Origin: Acanthosepion lycidas
Taxonomy: Eukaryota; Mollusca; Cephalopoda; Sepiida; Sepiidae
DNA length: 64,000 nucleotides
Direction of reading: 5' to 3'
Assembly (NCBI GenBank): GCA_963932145.1
Contig: OZ010605.1
Span: 24,329,874 to 24,393,873, forward strand
Part shown: positions 35,313-47,180 of the stretch, one piece after another
Position numbering within the stretch: position 1 is the stretch's first letter
Layout of the letters: the number at the start of each line of letters is the position of its first letter
The notes under the pieces: generated by a model
Told to the model about the DNA's origin: nothing
Database searches by the model: none
Seen by the model: the letters and a program-made list of their open reading frames with translations, nothing else
Position numbers and translations under genes: made by a program

Positions 35313-38300
35313 TCATCTCAGAAATATAGTCAGATACTAAAGAAGGCCGGAGCGTACAACGGCCGAAACTTTGTGATAAATATGGCAACGAAGATGAGGA
35401 CAATAATCCGAATAATGTAAATAGTGTACATAATATCTCATCTCAGAAATATAGACAGATACTAAAGAAGGCCGGAGCGTACAACGGCCGAAACGTTGTG
35501 ATAAATATGGCAACAAAGATGAGGACAATAATACGAATAATGTAAATAGTGTACATAATATCTCATCTCAGAAATATAGACAAATACTAAAGAAGGCCGG
35601 AACGTACAACGGCCGAAACGTTGTGATAAATATGGCAAGAAAGATTAGGATAATAATCCGAATAATGTAAATAGTGTACATAATATTTCATCTCAGAAAT
35701 ATAGACAGATACTGAAGAAGGCCGGAGCGTACAACGGCCGAAACTTTGTGATATATATGTCAACAAAGAATAGGACAATAATCCGAATTATGTAAATAGT
35801 GCACATAATATCTCATCTCGGAAATATAGTCAGATACTAAAGAAGGCCGGAGCCTAAAACGGCCGAAACGTTGTGATAAATATGGCAACAAAGATTAGGA
35901 CAATAATCCGAATAATGCAAATAGTGTACATACTATCTCATCTCAGAAATATAGACAGATACTAAAGAAGGCCGGAGCGTACAACAGCCGAAACGTTGTG
36001 ATAAATATAACAACAAAGATGAGGACAATAATCCGAATAATGTAAATAGTGTACATAATATCTCATCTCAGAAATATAGACAGATACTAAAGAAGGCCGG
36101 AGCGTACAACGGCCGAAACGTTTTGATAAATATGGCAACAAAGATGAGGACAATAATCCGAATAATGTAAATAGTGTACATAATATCTCATCTCAGAAAT
36201 ATAGACAGATAATAAAGAAGGGCGGAGCGTACAGCGGCTGAAACGTTGTGATAAATATGGCAACAAAGATGAGGACAATAATCCGAATAATGTAAATAGT
36301 GTACATAATATCTCATCTCAGAAATATAGACAGATACTAAAGAAGGCCGGAGCCTAAAACGGCCGAAACGTTGTGATAAATATGGCAACAAAGATTAGGA
36401 CAATAATCCGAATAATGTAAATAGTGTACATAATATCTCATCTCAGAAATATAGACAGATACTAAAGAAGGCCGGAGCGTACAACGGCCGAAACGTTGTG
36501 ATAAATATGGCAACAAAGATGAGGACAATAATCCGAATAATGTAAATAGTGTACATAATATCTCATCTCAGAAATATAGTCAGATACTAAAGAAGGCCGG
36601 AGCGTACAACGGCCGAAACGTTTTGATAAATATGGCAACAAAGATGAGGACAATAATCCGAATAATGTAAATAGTGTACATAATATCTCATCTCAGAAAT
36701 ATAGACAGATAATAAAGAAGGGCGGAGCGTACAGCGGCTGAAACGTTGTGATAAATATGGCAACAAAGATGAGGACAATAATCCGAATAATGTAAATAGT
36801 GTACATAATATCTCATCTCAGAAATATAGACAGATACTAAAGAAGGCCGGAGCGTACAACGGCCGAAACGTTTTGATAAATATGGCAACAAAGATGAGGA
36901 CAATAATCCGAATAATGTAAATAGTGTACATAATATCTCATCTCAGAAATATAGTCAGATACTAAAGAAAGCCGTAACGTACAACGGCCGAAATGTTGTG
37001 ATAAATATGGCAACAAAGATGAGCACAATAATCCGAATAATGTAAATAGTGTACATAATATCTCATCTCAGAAATATAGTCAGATGCTAAAGAAGGCCGG
37101 AGCGTAAAACGGCCGAAACGTTGTGATAAATATGGCAACAAATATTAGGACACTAATCCGAATAATGTAAATAGTGTACATGATATCTCATCTCAGAAAT
37201 ATAGACAGATACTAAACAAGGCCGGAGCGTACAACGGCCGAAACGTTGTGATAAATATGGCAACAAAGATGAGGACAATAATCCGAATAATGTAAATAGT
37301 GTACATAATATCTCATCTCAGAAATATAGTCAGATACTAAAGAAGGCCGGAGCGTACAACGGCCGAAACTTTGTGATAAATATGGCAACAAAGATGAGGA
37401 CAATAATCCGAATAATGTAAATAGTGTACATAATATCTCATCTCAGAAATATAGACAGATACTAAAGAAGGCCGGAGCGTACAACGGCCGAAACGTTGTG
37501 ATAAATATGGCAACAAAGATGAGGACAATAATACGAATAATGTAAATAGTGTACATAATATCTCATCTCAGAAATATAGACAAATACTAAAGAAGGCCGG
37601 AACGTACAACGGCCGAAACGTTGTGATAAATATGGCAAAAAGATGAGGACAATAATCCGAATAATGTAAATAGTGTACATAATATCTCATCTCAGAAATA
37701 TAGACAAATACTAAAGAAGGCCGGAACGTACAACGGCCGAAACGTTGTGATAAATATGGCAAGAAAGATTAGGATAATAATCCGAATAATGTAAATAGTG
37801 TACATAATATTTCATCTCAGAAATATAGACAGATACTGAAGAAGGCCGGAGCGTACAACGGCCGAAACTTTGTGATATATATGTCAACAAAGAATAGGAC
37901 AATAATCCGAATTATGTAAATAGTGCACATAATATCTCATCTCAGAAATATAGTCAGATACTAAAGAAGGCCGGAGCCTAAAACGGCCGAAACGTTGTGA
38001 TAAATATGGCAACAAAGATTAGGACAATAATCCGAATAATGCAAATAGTGTACATAATATCTCATCTCAGAAATATAGACAGATACTAAAGAAGGCCGGA
38101 GCGTACAACAGCCGAAACGTTGTGATAAATATAACAACAAAGATGAGGACAATAATCCGAATAATGTAAATAGTGTACATAATATCTCATCTCAGAAATA
38201 TAGACAAATACTAAAGAAGGCCGGAACGTACAACGGCCGAAACGTTGGGATAAATATGGCAACAAAGATGAGGACAATAATCCGAATAATTTAAATAGTG

Positions 38301-40087
38301 TACATAATATCTCATCTCAGAAATATAGACAGATACTAAAGAAGGCCGGAGCGTACAACGGCCGAAACGTTGTGATAAATATGGCAACAATGATGAGGAC
38401 AATAATCCGAATAATGTAAATAGTGTACATAATATCTCATCTCAGAAATATAGACAAATACTAAAGAAGGCCGGAGCGTACAACGGCCGAAACGTTGTGA
38501 TAAATATGTCAACAAAGATAAGGACAATAATCCGAATAATGTAAATAGTGTACATAATATCTCATCTCAGAAATATAGTCAGATACTAAAGAAGGCCGAA
38601 GCGTAAAACGGCCGAAACGTTGTGATAAATATGGTGACAAAGATTAGGAGAATAATCCGAATAATGTACATAGTGTACATAATATCTCATCTCAGAAATA
38701 TAGACAGATACTAAAGAAGGCCGGAGCGTACAACGGCCGAAACTTTGTGATAAATATGGCAACAAAGATGAGGACAATAATCCGAATAATGTAAATAGTG
38801 TACATAATATCTCATCTCAGAAATATAGACAGATACTAAAGAAGGCCGGAGCGTACAACGGCCGAAACGTTGTGATAAATATGGCAACAAAGATGAGGAC
38901 AATAATCCGAATAATGTAAATAGTGTACATAATATCTCATCTCTGAAATATAGACAGATACTAAAGAATGCCGGAGCGTACAACGGCCGAAACGTTGTGA
39001 TAAATATGGCAACAAAGATGAGGACAATAATCCGAATAATGTAAATAGTGTACATAATATCTCATCTCAGAAATATAGACAAATACTAAAGAAGGCCGGA
39101 GCGTACAACGGCCGAAACGTTGTGATAAATATGGCAACAAAGATGAGGACAATAATCCGAATAATGTAAATAGTGTACATAATATCTCATCTCAGAAATA
39201 TAGACAGATACTAAAGAATGCCGGAGCGTACAACGGCCGAAACGTTGTGATAAATATGGCAACAAAGATGAGGACAATAATCCGAATAATGTAAATAGTG
39301 TACATAATATCTCATCTCAGAAATATAGACAGATACTAAAGAATGCCGGAGCGTACAGCGGCCGAAACGTTGTGATAAATATGGGAACAAAGATGAGGAC
39401 AATAATCCGAATAATGTAAATAGTGTACATAATATCTCATCTCAGAAATATAGACAGATACTAAAGAAGGCCGGAGCGTACAACGGCCGAAACGTTGTGA
39501 TAAATATGGCAACAAAGATGAGGACAATAATCCGAATAATGTAAATCGTGTACGTAATATCTCATCTCAGAAATATAGACAAATACTAAAGAAGGCCGTA
39601 ACGTACAACGGCCGAAACGTTGTGATAAATATGGCAACAAAGATGTGGACAATAATCCGAATAATGTAAATAGTGTACATAATATCTCATCTCAGAAATA
39701 TAGTCAGATAATAAAGAAGGCCGGAGCGTACAAATGACGAAAGGTTGTTATCAATATGGCAACAAAGATGAGGACAATTATCCGAATAATATAAATAGTG
39801 TACATAATATCTCATCTCAGAAATATAGTCAGATACTAAAGAAGGCCGTAGCGTACAACTGCCGAAACCCTGTGATAAATATGGCAACAAAGATGAGGAC
39901 AATAATCCGAATAATGTAAATAGTGTACATAATATCTCATCTCAGAAATATAGTCAGATAATAAAGAAGGCCGGAGCGTACAACGGACGAAAGGTTGTCA
40001 TCAATATGGCAACAAAGATGAGGGCAATCGTGTGAATAATGTAAATAGTGTACATAATAACTCATCTCCGAAATACAGACAGGTACA

Positions 40088-40765
40088 AGTCAGTTTTTGT
40101 GATGAATTGATTTTCAACAGACGCCCAACTAATGTCGCCTTGTGCAAATCGTATGATTTACTGCTAGTGTCGTAATGCACCCCGCACCTGAATTCCATTA
40201 ATTTCTTTTTCTTTATACTATTGTTAACCCAACACACGGTCTAAGAGCCCCGCAAAGGTAGAAGTTTACTTAATGAGGTTGTTTTCTGGATGTAATAAAC
40301 TCTAATGCTGATATCTAACTAAATATTTTCTAAGCCTTTCTTAACCTACCACATTGTCAGGACTCCCACTAAGGATCAAACTCTTTGCAAACACAATAAC
40401 CACTTTCTAATCATTTCTCTGCAATAACTCTTCTTCCAATATTTAGTAAGTTTCGTCTCCTCAGACATCGTCATTGTCGAACGCGCATTGAAGTCAATAC
40501 ACGTGTTGCTTCCTTGAGTTGTTATGTTTATACGATAGGCACCCTTGGAATCTGAAATGATAAATGACAACGAATTAAAATGACAGTTGAGAAAGCAAGT
40601 GAATTTAGTAAAAACAATAATCTCAAGCTAAGTATATATCAAAATCCTCATCGTTAAACACATGTTTCCTGTCAAAGAACAATTATATTCGTAGATGCGA
40701 AATAAGGATGGTAGGATATACTGACCTATGACACCTGCAAGCGAGTTGATATAGCCGCGATAAGA
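40088..40765. other. Right flank of the satellite, nothing recognised
   Basis: The array stops within a unit at CAGACAGGTAC and runs into non-repetitive sequence. No SINE head, LINE end or target duplication is visible at this boundary. Confidence 0.5.
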
Positions 40766-40870
40766 GTCTCTCTCTCCCTTCATCTCCCTCTATCTCTCTC
40801 TATCACTCTCTCTCTCTCTTTCTCTCTCTCTCTATGTATCTGTCTATCTATCTGTCTATCTATCTATCCT
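40766..40870. repeat. CT-rich and (TATC)n tract
   Basis: CTCT runs pass into TCTATCTGTCTATCTATC units. Confidence 0.85.
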
Positions 40871-41344
40871 TCTTTTCTTTTATGCTCAGTTGTTACGATA
40901 CAGACAAGTCAAAAAATACGTAAAGAGATTTATACATATCTTCATCGTATTCAATTAGCACTTTCCTCAACTACGAACAGAAAATATTCGAAAAATATTG
41001 CAGAAACACTCCAAAGAACAAAGACTGAGTTTGCCGCATGCCGCGAAATGCGCCGAATTCAAGCAAACAAAGTAAGCATTTTCTGAAGTGGGCTTCTACA
41101 ATTTCATTCTTTTTCTATCTCCCACCAAACAGAATGCGTTATTTGAACATGGTTCGCTTGTTGTCTAATGGGCATTCTTTGTATTTTATCATTGAAAATT
41201 GGAATGAAAACTTCTTTTAAAATATTGTTGTTCTTTGTTAAATGAGAAACGAAAATTTATTAAATCCAATTAGCTGATTTTTGCTTATCATTTTTACGTA
41301 AATGCAACACACACACACACATATATATGTACGTATGTATACAT
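40871..41344. other. AT-rich spacer, nothing recognised
   Basis: Short frames only; ends in a CA/TA run at 41307-41330. Confidence 0.4.
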
Positions 41345-41535
41345 ATATGAAAGAAAATAGAAAAAAGCGAAAGAGAAAAAATAGAGAGAGAGAAAGTGAA
41401 AGAGAGGGGAGGAGAGAAAGAGAAAGATCGAGGAAAAGAGACAGAGAAAAAGTGATAGTGAAAATGAGAGAGAGAAAAAAAGAGAGAGAGAGAAAGAAAA
41501 AAGAAGAGAGAAAAAGACAGAGAAAGAGAGTGTCT
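41345..41535. repeat. GA-rich purine tract
   Basis: AGAGAGAAA-type purine run on the plus strand, with Arg/Lys/Glu-rich frames that are artefacts of composition. Confidence 0.85.
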
Positions 41536-43554
41536 GTGCGTTTGTGAGTGTGTGTCTGTGTGTAAAAAGAATACTATCGTTATTAAAAGAGAAAGTAACT
41601 TAGACGGAAAATTGTCAAGTGTGCCGCTCTTGAATTTTATCAAAATTTAAATCTGTGTCCAGGATATTTTCAAATATCTCTGTTCCTGAAAGAATTACTC
41701 CTTTTCCAAACCAACATAGATGACCATAAACATGTTAAAAAATTATAAGATAACCGTTAAATTCATAACTTTCTATTATTTAAAATACATAATACGTAAA
41801 ATAAACCCAAACTAAAATAATATAAATATTAATTAGAATATGTACCTCCACTAATTCGGTATACGCAAGGTTTCAAATTATTTTTTTAAAGAAAAAGCTT
41901 TCTTGAAGTTTTTCATTTTAGATTTAATTGAAAGCTAAAGGCCTTAAAATTTACTATTTCCAGTAAGCAAAATACTGTGGTGTATTTCAAACAGAAATTA
42001 TATTGGTCGGAATCGATTACTTTTTCAGTAAAATCGATGAAAACCTGTCATTTGTTTTTCAACATTTGTAAACAAAAGTTAATTCTCGGTTTTAAAAATC
42101 TTGCAAAAATAAAATATATAATTCTGAAACATCTATTGAGGAAAATTTAAAGTTAAATTAATCTGACTTGAGACAAATATTACTTATAGCATAAAAAGTT
42201 GAATACAAACATTTCTTCACTATGGTGCCTTGTTTTTCTGATGTTAATCTATTTATGGACAGCCGAACGTGTTCGTAGTTAAGTATGATGGAGTAAATGA
42301 TAAAGTTCTTATAAGGAGGACAACCCTTAAAATACGGGAACTTTTAGTGATAGATTTATCCGTTTGCACATCCATACTTCAGAAATTCTGCAAGTAATAG
42401 CACATACACAAACAAATCGAAATTCTTTTAAAAACAGTCGGGTTCGTCAGATTGTAATATGTTTAACAACATTTTAGTCAATATAGTTTTAATTAATAAG
42501 AATATTTTCTAAGAATTATCATATTAAAAATGAATTTAAAAAAATTTAAAATCTTTAAAAATTATTCAATTTAAAATTTAAAAAAAATGAAAAACATCTT
42601 GTAAAGTTCATCTTTCGTCGATTTTCTTTGTTTTCAGACAATATTGTCTCTGATATATATATACATTCATATAAGCAATTACAAGCTTCTTTAATTAAAT
42701 GATGTCTTAGTTTTATTGCATTTTTATTTTTGATTCAGAACAGATTTTCGGTAAGACCGGTGTGATTTTGAAAGAAAAAAAATAGGTGATTTAAATTCTT
42801 CAAAGATTTTTGCTTTTAACTAATATAGTCACTAAAAATTATCTCCTTGAATTTCTCAAGTTTTCATAAAAGTAAGAGGTTGAAACACATATAAAAAACA
42901 TATTTTCTAATAAAAAAATCTAAATATAATTTCATTCATTTGTGAATAAGTCCTGAAAATTTCATTAAAATCCGACAATTATTTCATTTTTGTAAGAATT
43001 TCCAAATTAATGTGTCGGTCAGCGAAAACAGGAGACTAAAATCTTCTATGCTAAAAGTTAGTACAACTGCTGATGCAAAAAAACAAGTTTATTTAGTGAA
43101 AATTTCGAATGGTCTAAAAAGGATTAAAAATTTTAATTATATAATAAAAAAAATACTTTAATCCTTCCTCTTAATAACATAACGTTTGTGTGGATATAAC
43201 TGTGTTTTCATTACGTTTTCAATATATTTTCATCAGGATATTTTGATTTTTTTTAGCGTTTTAGTGGAAGTACATTAATTAGAATATATAAAATATATAA
43301 TAATATAATATAAATATTAATTATAATATATTAAAAATTCAGCAACATCATTTACTGACTTTTGTTTAGTAGACATTAAATTACATCACTTCGCATACTT
43401 TACCTAAAATTCTCAAATAGCCTGATGAATATTCATTAGCGTTTCTTAAATTTAAATATTTTGAAAATCCAACAATTGCAAAATAATATCATTTGACTTG
43501 ATAAAGTCCATCAGAATACGAAACGCGTCGGCTAAGATAAGTTATCCTTTTGTC
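41536..43554. other. AT-rich stretch, nothing recognised
   Basis: About 2 kb with no frame of note on either strand and no repeat I can name; poly-A and poly-T runs are common. Confidence 0.5.
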
Positions 43555-43597
<43 letters not shown>

Positions 43598-43598
43598 C
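43555..43598. repeat. (TA)n microsatellite
   Basis: Interrupted once by TG. Follows an ACGAAACGCGTCGG segment at 43519-43532 that resembles ends of other foldback repeats here. Confidence 0.9.
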
Positions 43599-43640
43599 TG
43601 AAAATTTCTCCGAATTAACCAGTAGAGAGATAATATTTAT

Positions 43641-43691
43641 GAATAGAAATGACAATAGCAATTACCAGTTTTCCTATTGTCATTTCTATTC
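43641..43691. repeat. Perfect 18-bp hairpin beside (TA)n
   Basis: Arms GAATAGAAATGACAATAG (43641-43658) and its exact complement (43674-43691) around a 15-base loop. A (TA)n tract starts five bases later. It could be the remnant of a foldback element or a transcribed hairpin. Confidence 0.8.
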
Positions 43692-43692
43692 C

Positions 43693-43695
<3 letters not shown>

Positions 43696-43760
<65 letters not shown>
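43696..43760. repeat. (TA)n microsatellite
   Basis: About 32 TA units. Confidence 0.95.
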
Positions 43761-43761
<1 letters not shown>

Positions 43762-43894
43762 CAATTCCTTTTATTGTACATTTTTCTGTGTTAATTTTAA
43801 ATCTCCCGTTGAAGCCTGAAGAGCGGGAGCGAAACCGGTTGCTTCGCCCGTTTTTTTTAATATGTCTCGTAATATTATCTTTTATACTTTTATT

Positions 43895-43898
<4 letters not shown>

Positions 43899-43977
<79 letters not shown>
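43899..43977. repeat. (TA)n microsatellite
   Basis: About 39 TA units. The Ile-Tyr frames across it are artefacts. Confidence 0.95.
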
Positions 43978-43980
<3 letters not shown>

Positions 43981-44058
43981 GTAACAGTATATATCTTCAT
44001 ATATCAAGAACAATATTGGGGAAAATGTATGACAAAATGGAAAACGTTTACTGTGTTG

Positions 44059-44152
44059 CGTTTCGTCCTTCAGGACTTAATCGGAATAAATTGTTTCATG
44101 TAGTCGTACCAACATAACAAAATTTAGTCTGATGAAGTCCTGAAGGACGAAA
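44059..44152. repeat. Foldback repeat with 18-bp arms
   Basis: TTTCGTCCTTCAGGACTT (about 44061) is the complement of AAGTCCTGAAGGACGAAA (about 44133), with about 55 bp between. Each arm is itself partly palindromic (GTCCTTCAGGAC). Similar GACGAAAC motifs recur at other foldbacks in the window. Confidence 0.75.
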
Positions 44153-44304
44153 CACCTTACAAATATACCTTTTCCACATTGACACACAACAAACACACAC
44201 ACACATACATATACACATATGAAGCAATATAGTCTTACGATGTGCTATATTTATGGGATAAAGTGCTCAATATCAGAGATAGAGTGTGTGTAAATATATA
44301 ATTG

Positions 44305-44427
44305 AACATAGAAGCCAACACTTAGAGGCGACAGTCTGTTTCATAATAGATCGAATCGTCAGGCCACCTGACGATTGCATCTAGCATGAAACAGACTGTC
44401 GCCTCTATTTTTGTTGATTTCTATGTT
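44305..44427. mobile_element. Foldback MITE FB, copy 1
   Basis: A 123-bp near-perfect palindrome with 58-60 bp arms. The left arm runs AACATAGAAGCCAACA, GAGGCGACAGTCTGTTTCAT, AATCGTCAGG; the right arm is its complement with a few changes. A (TA)n tract begins six bases after the right arm. Its relative is at 59422-59550. No coding capacity. DNA-transposon MITE is the likely class; TA target inferred. Confidence 0.85.
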
Positions 44428-44428
44428 A

Positions 44429-44432
<4 letters not shown>

Positions 44433-44511
<79 letters not shown>
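44433..44511. repeat. (TA)n microsatellite adjoining FB copy 1
   Basis: About 39 TA units. Confidence 0.95.
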
Positions 44512-44516
<5 letters not shown>

Positions 44517-44575
44517 GAGATATCCGACATTGCTCGTAGCGCTGCTTGTAAGAAGTGGCAATTAAAGAAGAAATC

Positions 44576-44763
44576 CTGAAAAGGGCCTTTCCCTGGGAGC
44601 GTGAAAATTAAACAGTGGTATCTCTAAAATCTGGTTTGGCAGCTTTCTCTGGGAGTTTAACAATCAAACTGTGGTACCCCTAAATCGGGCTGGAATACTT
44701 TTCCTGAGAGTGTAACAATCAAACACTAGTAGCCATAAATACGTTACCTTAGAGTGTTATAAT
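44576..44763. repeat. Minisatellite, about 58-bp units, three or more copies
   Basis: Units share TTTCCCTGGGAGCGT or TTTCTCTGGGAGTTTAAC, then AATCAAAC-GTGGTA, then a CTAAATC-type end. Successive copies start at about 44588, 44646 and 44699 and grow more diverged to the right. Confidence 0.75.
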
Positions 44764-44825
44764 TTAGAAAGGTCATTTTTTTTTTTTCGTTTATGCATAG
44801 CAAGAGACGGTAGTATACCGGAGAC

Positions 44826-44909
44826 ATGACAATGGCTTCTAGCGAAATGGACGCAGAATCTAATGCCGACAAAACAGAAATAGACACAGTAAGAGTTAAT
44901 CAAAATTAA
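44826..44909 (+). other. Possible first coding exon or chance frame
   Basis: An ATG at 44826 and a better-placed one at 44832 (ACAATGG) open a 27-codon frame rich in Ser, Asp and Glu (MASSEMDAESNADK). A candidate splice donor, ACA|GTAAGA, lies at 44889 in frame. No downstream exon could be identified. This is speculative. Confidence 0.15.
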
Positions 44910-45865
44910 AATACGTGAAGTGTATCACTCACTTAAAATATGCTTGGAAACAAGGGCAAACCGGAAGGACTGAACCGTTTACAGAATTTGTCACTACGGA
45001 CGGACATTTGAATAGTCCACAACACTTCTCTGCAGAAAACATTTTTAGTTTTTTTTTTCCGTTTGAAGTGAAGCTGTCCATGGAAGAAAAATGGCTCACC
45101 TAAATATAGACTAGCTATAGCGAGCGATTGTCCTTGAGACTTGTTGATTGACACGAGGAAGCAAAGACTTCGTGGAAAAGAATTATGCTTCATAAACCAG
45201 AAAAACTTCCCGGGCCCGCACAATGACAGGTCTGGAAACGTGCACCTGGAAATTTCTCCCATGGTTTCTCCTCCTATAATCGCTGTAGTAGCCGCCGGTC
45301 CGTCTAAACACCTTGAAATTTCTCACATGGTGGCCTCGCTCTTAAGACTCGGCTAATTCTCCTGATACAGATACAAACGGTTTGTCTGCACGACCGTTAG
45401 ATTTCTCCTCCTATAATCACAGCAGTAGTCGCCCGATCTTCGGTCCGTCTGAGCTGGAATCACTTACGCTTAATGACCGAGAAAAAGGAAATGATTGGAA
45501 GAACAAAGTAAAAGATGAAAGGTAGGTAGCAATAATACTGGAGTGGAAAAAAGAAAAGAAAACCAGATGCGAGAAAAAAATAAATACATATGAAGCTGAG
45601 ATACCGATGAAAGCAAAACTTAGGGAGATAAGAATGTTGTTGTCTGGATATCAAGAGACAATGAGTTCTATATGGAATGGCAAATAATAAAACAAATACG
45701 TAAAAACAACCGATAGATCTATATTCTTTCTGAGGTAAATGAAGCTAATTCATGTTTTATAAGACGAAATTAGAATATTGGAGAGAATTAGAAGTTAAAC
45801 TGCGAAAGAACGAGGCGTGAAAAATTGGTAATATCTGTCTACATTTCTGAGATGCAATTATTTAC
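44910..45865. other. Mostly unassigned; short dispersed duplication at 45266 and 45401
   Basis: A segment TTTCTCCTCCTATAATC followed by a GTCGCC/GCCGCC and GGTCCGTCTGA-type end occurs at about 45266 and again at 45401. Otherwise no gene or classified repeat. Confidence 0.45.
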
Positions 45866-46165
45866 AATATTAAGTGGATAAAAGTGTTGGTTGGATCCAG
45901 TGACTTGACCCAATGAGTTGTGAGTTCAATACCTGGCTACAGTAGTGGATTGTTGAGTTAAAGGGAGATAACTGAGAAATCCAGAAGAGGCATGACACGT
46001 GGAACTAGAACAATCTACCCCGGGGGACGAAACATAGGTTTCTGTTCGAAATTCCAATCACCTAAAGAAAGCCGGAGTATACAACGGCCGAAACGTCGTG
46101 AACATGACAATAAAGATGAGGAAAACAGTTCGAACGATATAAATAATGTCAAAATGGTTGATGTT
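45866..46165 (+). mobile_element. tRNA-derived SINE S, copy 3
   Basis: Diverged copy: AGTGGATAAAAGTGTTGGTTGG head, GAGTTCAATACC B box, CACGTGGAACTAGAACAA body, and GAAAGCCGGAGTATACAACG tail. The tail is single and degraded after ATAAAGATGAGG, so there is no tandem amplification here. Confidence 0.85.
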
Positions 46166-46485
46166 AGATGTCAAAGTCCGTGGCATTTCTACGGACCTAA
46201 CTAATTTTCTTTATGTAGTGTCTCTTATTTATTTATTTATTTTTATTTTTTTACTCGATGCTTCTTCAGCTTATTTATGCTCTTTATTACAAAGTATTTA
46301 GTTGATCCAGTCTTCGGTTGTCTGGTTAAGTTACGGAAATACAGGGATACCTCTCAGTGAGACACGCATCCTGTACTACAGTTGTACACTTCTGAATAGA
46401 TTTTACCATCTAATTTTGATCAAAGACCAGTGAGCTTGCGTCGCCCTTCGAACATTGTTTTTTGTTATAATTTTAACCCACGTTA
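46166..46485. other. Spacer, nothing recognised
   Basis: AT-rich with an ATTT run at about 46226-46250. Confidence 0.4.
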
Positions 46486-47180
46486 TTCTTTCTTCTTCTG
46501 CTTCTTCTTCTTCTTCTTCTTCTTCTTCTTCTTCTTCTTCTTCTTCTTCTTCGTTGTCGTCGTCGTCTTTTTCTTCTTCTTCTTCTTCTTCCTCTTCTTT
46601 TTCCTCTCCTTTTTCACCTTTCTTCTTTTTCTTCTTTTTCATTTTCTTCTCCTTCTTTTCCTTCTTCTTCCTCTTCTTTTTCTTCATTTCTTTTCATCTT
46701 CTTTTCTTCTTCTTTTTCTTTTCTTTTCATCTTCTTTTTCTTCTTTTCCTTTTTCTTCTCTTCTTTTCATCTTCTTTCTTACTTCTTTTTTTTCTTTTTC
46801 TTCTTTTTCTTTTTCCTCTTCTTTTTCATCTTCTTTTACTTCTTCTTCTCTTTCTTGTTCTTTTTGTCTTCTTCTTCTTCGTTGTCATCGTCGTCTTTTT
46901 CTTCTTCTTCTTCTTCTTCTTCTTCTTCTTCTTTTTCCTCTCCTTTTTCACCTTTTTCTTCTTTTTCATTTTCTTCTCCTTTTTCTTCTTCTTCTTCCTC
47001 TTCTTTTTTCTTTTTTCTTTTCATCTTCTTTCTTCTTTTTCTTCTTCTTTTCCTTTTTCTACTCTTCTTTTCATCTTCTTTTCATCTTCTTTTTTTCTTT
47101 TTCTTCTTTTTCTTTTTCCTCTTCTTTTTCATCTTCTTTTACTTCTTCTCTTTCTTGTTCTCTTCTTCTTCTTCTTCGTG
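46486..47180. repeat. 700-bp TTC polypyrimidine tract with a large internal duplication
   Basis: The plus strand is almost pure pyrimidine (TTC, CTTTTT). Two long related units can be followed: the first from about 46551 (TCGTTGTCGTCGTCG) and the second from about 46880 (TCGTTGTCATCGTCG), each running through a CTCTCCTTTTTCACC block to ACTTCTTCTCTTTCTTGTTC. The second unit ends exactly where the minus-strand LINE ends, so the tract is in the position of a (GAA)n LINE tail. Long Phe/Ser-rich and Glu/Lys-rich frames here are artefacts. Confidence 0.9.

Larger units (their letters stand above)
19315..40087 (+). repeat. 125-bp satellite array derived from a SINE tail, about 166 units
   Basis: Head-to-tail units with a strict 125-bp period. 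The consensus unit runs GAAGGCCGGAGCGTACAACG, GCCGAAACGTTGTGATAAAT, ATGGCAACAAAGATGAGGAC, AATAATCCGAATAATGTAAA, TAGTGTACATAATATCTCAT, CTCAGAAATATAGACAGATA, CTAAA. All but the junction bases match the last 120 bp or so of SINE S copies elsewhere in the window. A six-base inverted repeat, ACAACG and CGTTGT seven bases apart, sits in each consensus unit. A few units are 122-124 bp. Multi-unit blocks recur. The last two to three units (39700-40087) are the most diverged. Both strands have frames of about 63-71 codons, produced by 125 not being a multiple of three. Confidence 0.97.

Noticed and set aside
19315..40087. Resemblance to a CRISPR array
   Set aside because: The whole 125-bp unit repeats with no unique spacers, the unit matches a SINE tail, and the genome is eukaryotic.
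19315..40087. CENP-B box in the satellite unit
   Set aside because: A TTCGGCCG stretch on the minus strand resembles the start of the motif, but the remaining required bases do not match.
19357..40237. More than 100 minus-strand frames of 63-117 codons with similar Ser/Leu/Tyr-rich translations
   Set aside because: They are the 125-bp satellite read through. Because 125 is not a multiple of three the frame rotates each unit, and no frame stays open beyond about three units. There is no codon bias or start context to suggest translation.
43677..44117. Ile-Tyr repeat proteins over (TA)n tracts (also at 50687, 59528 and 60177)
   Set aside because: Pure microsatellite translation.
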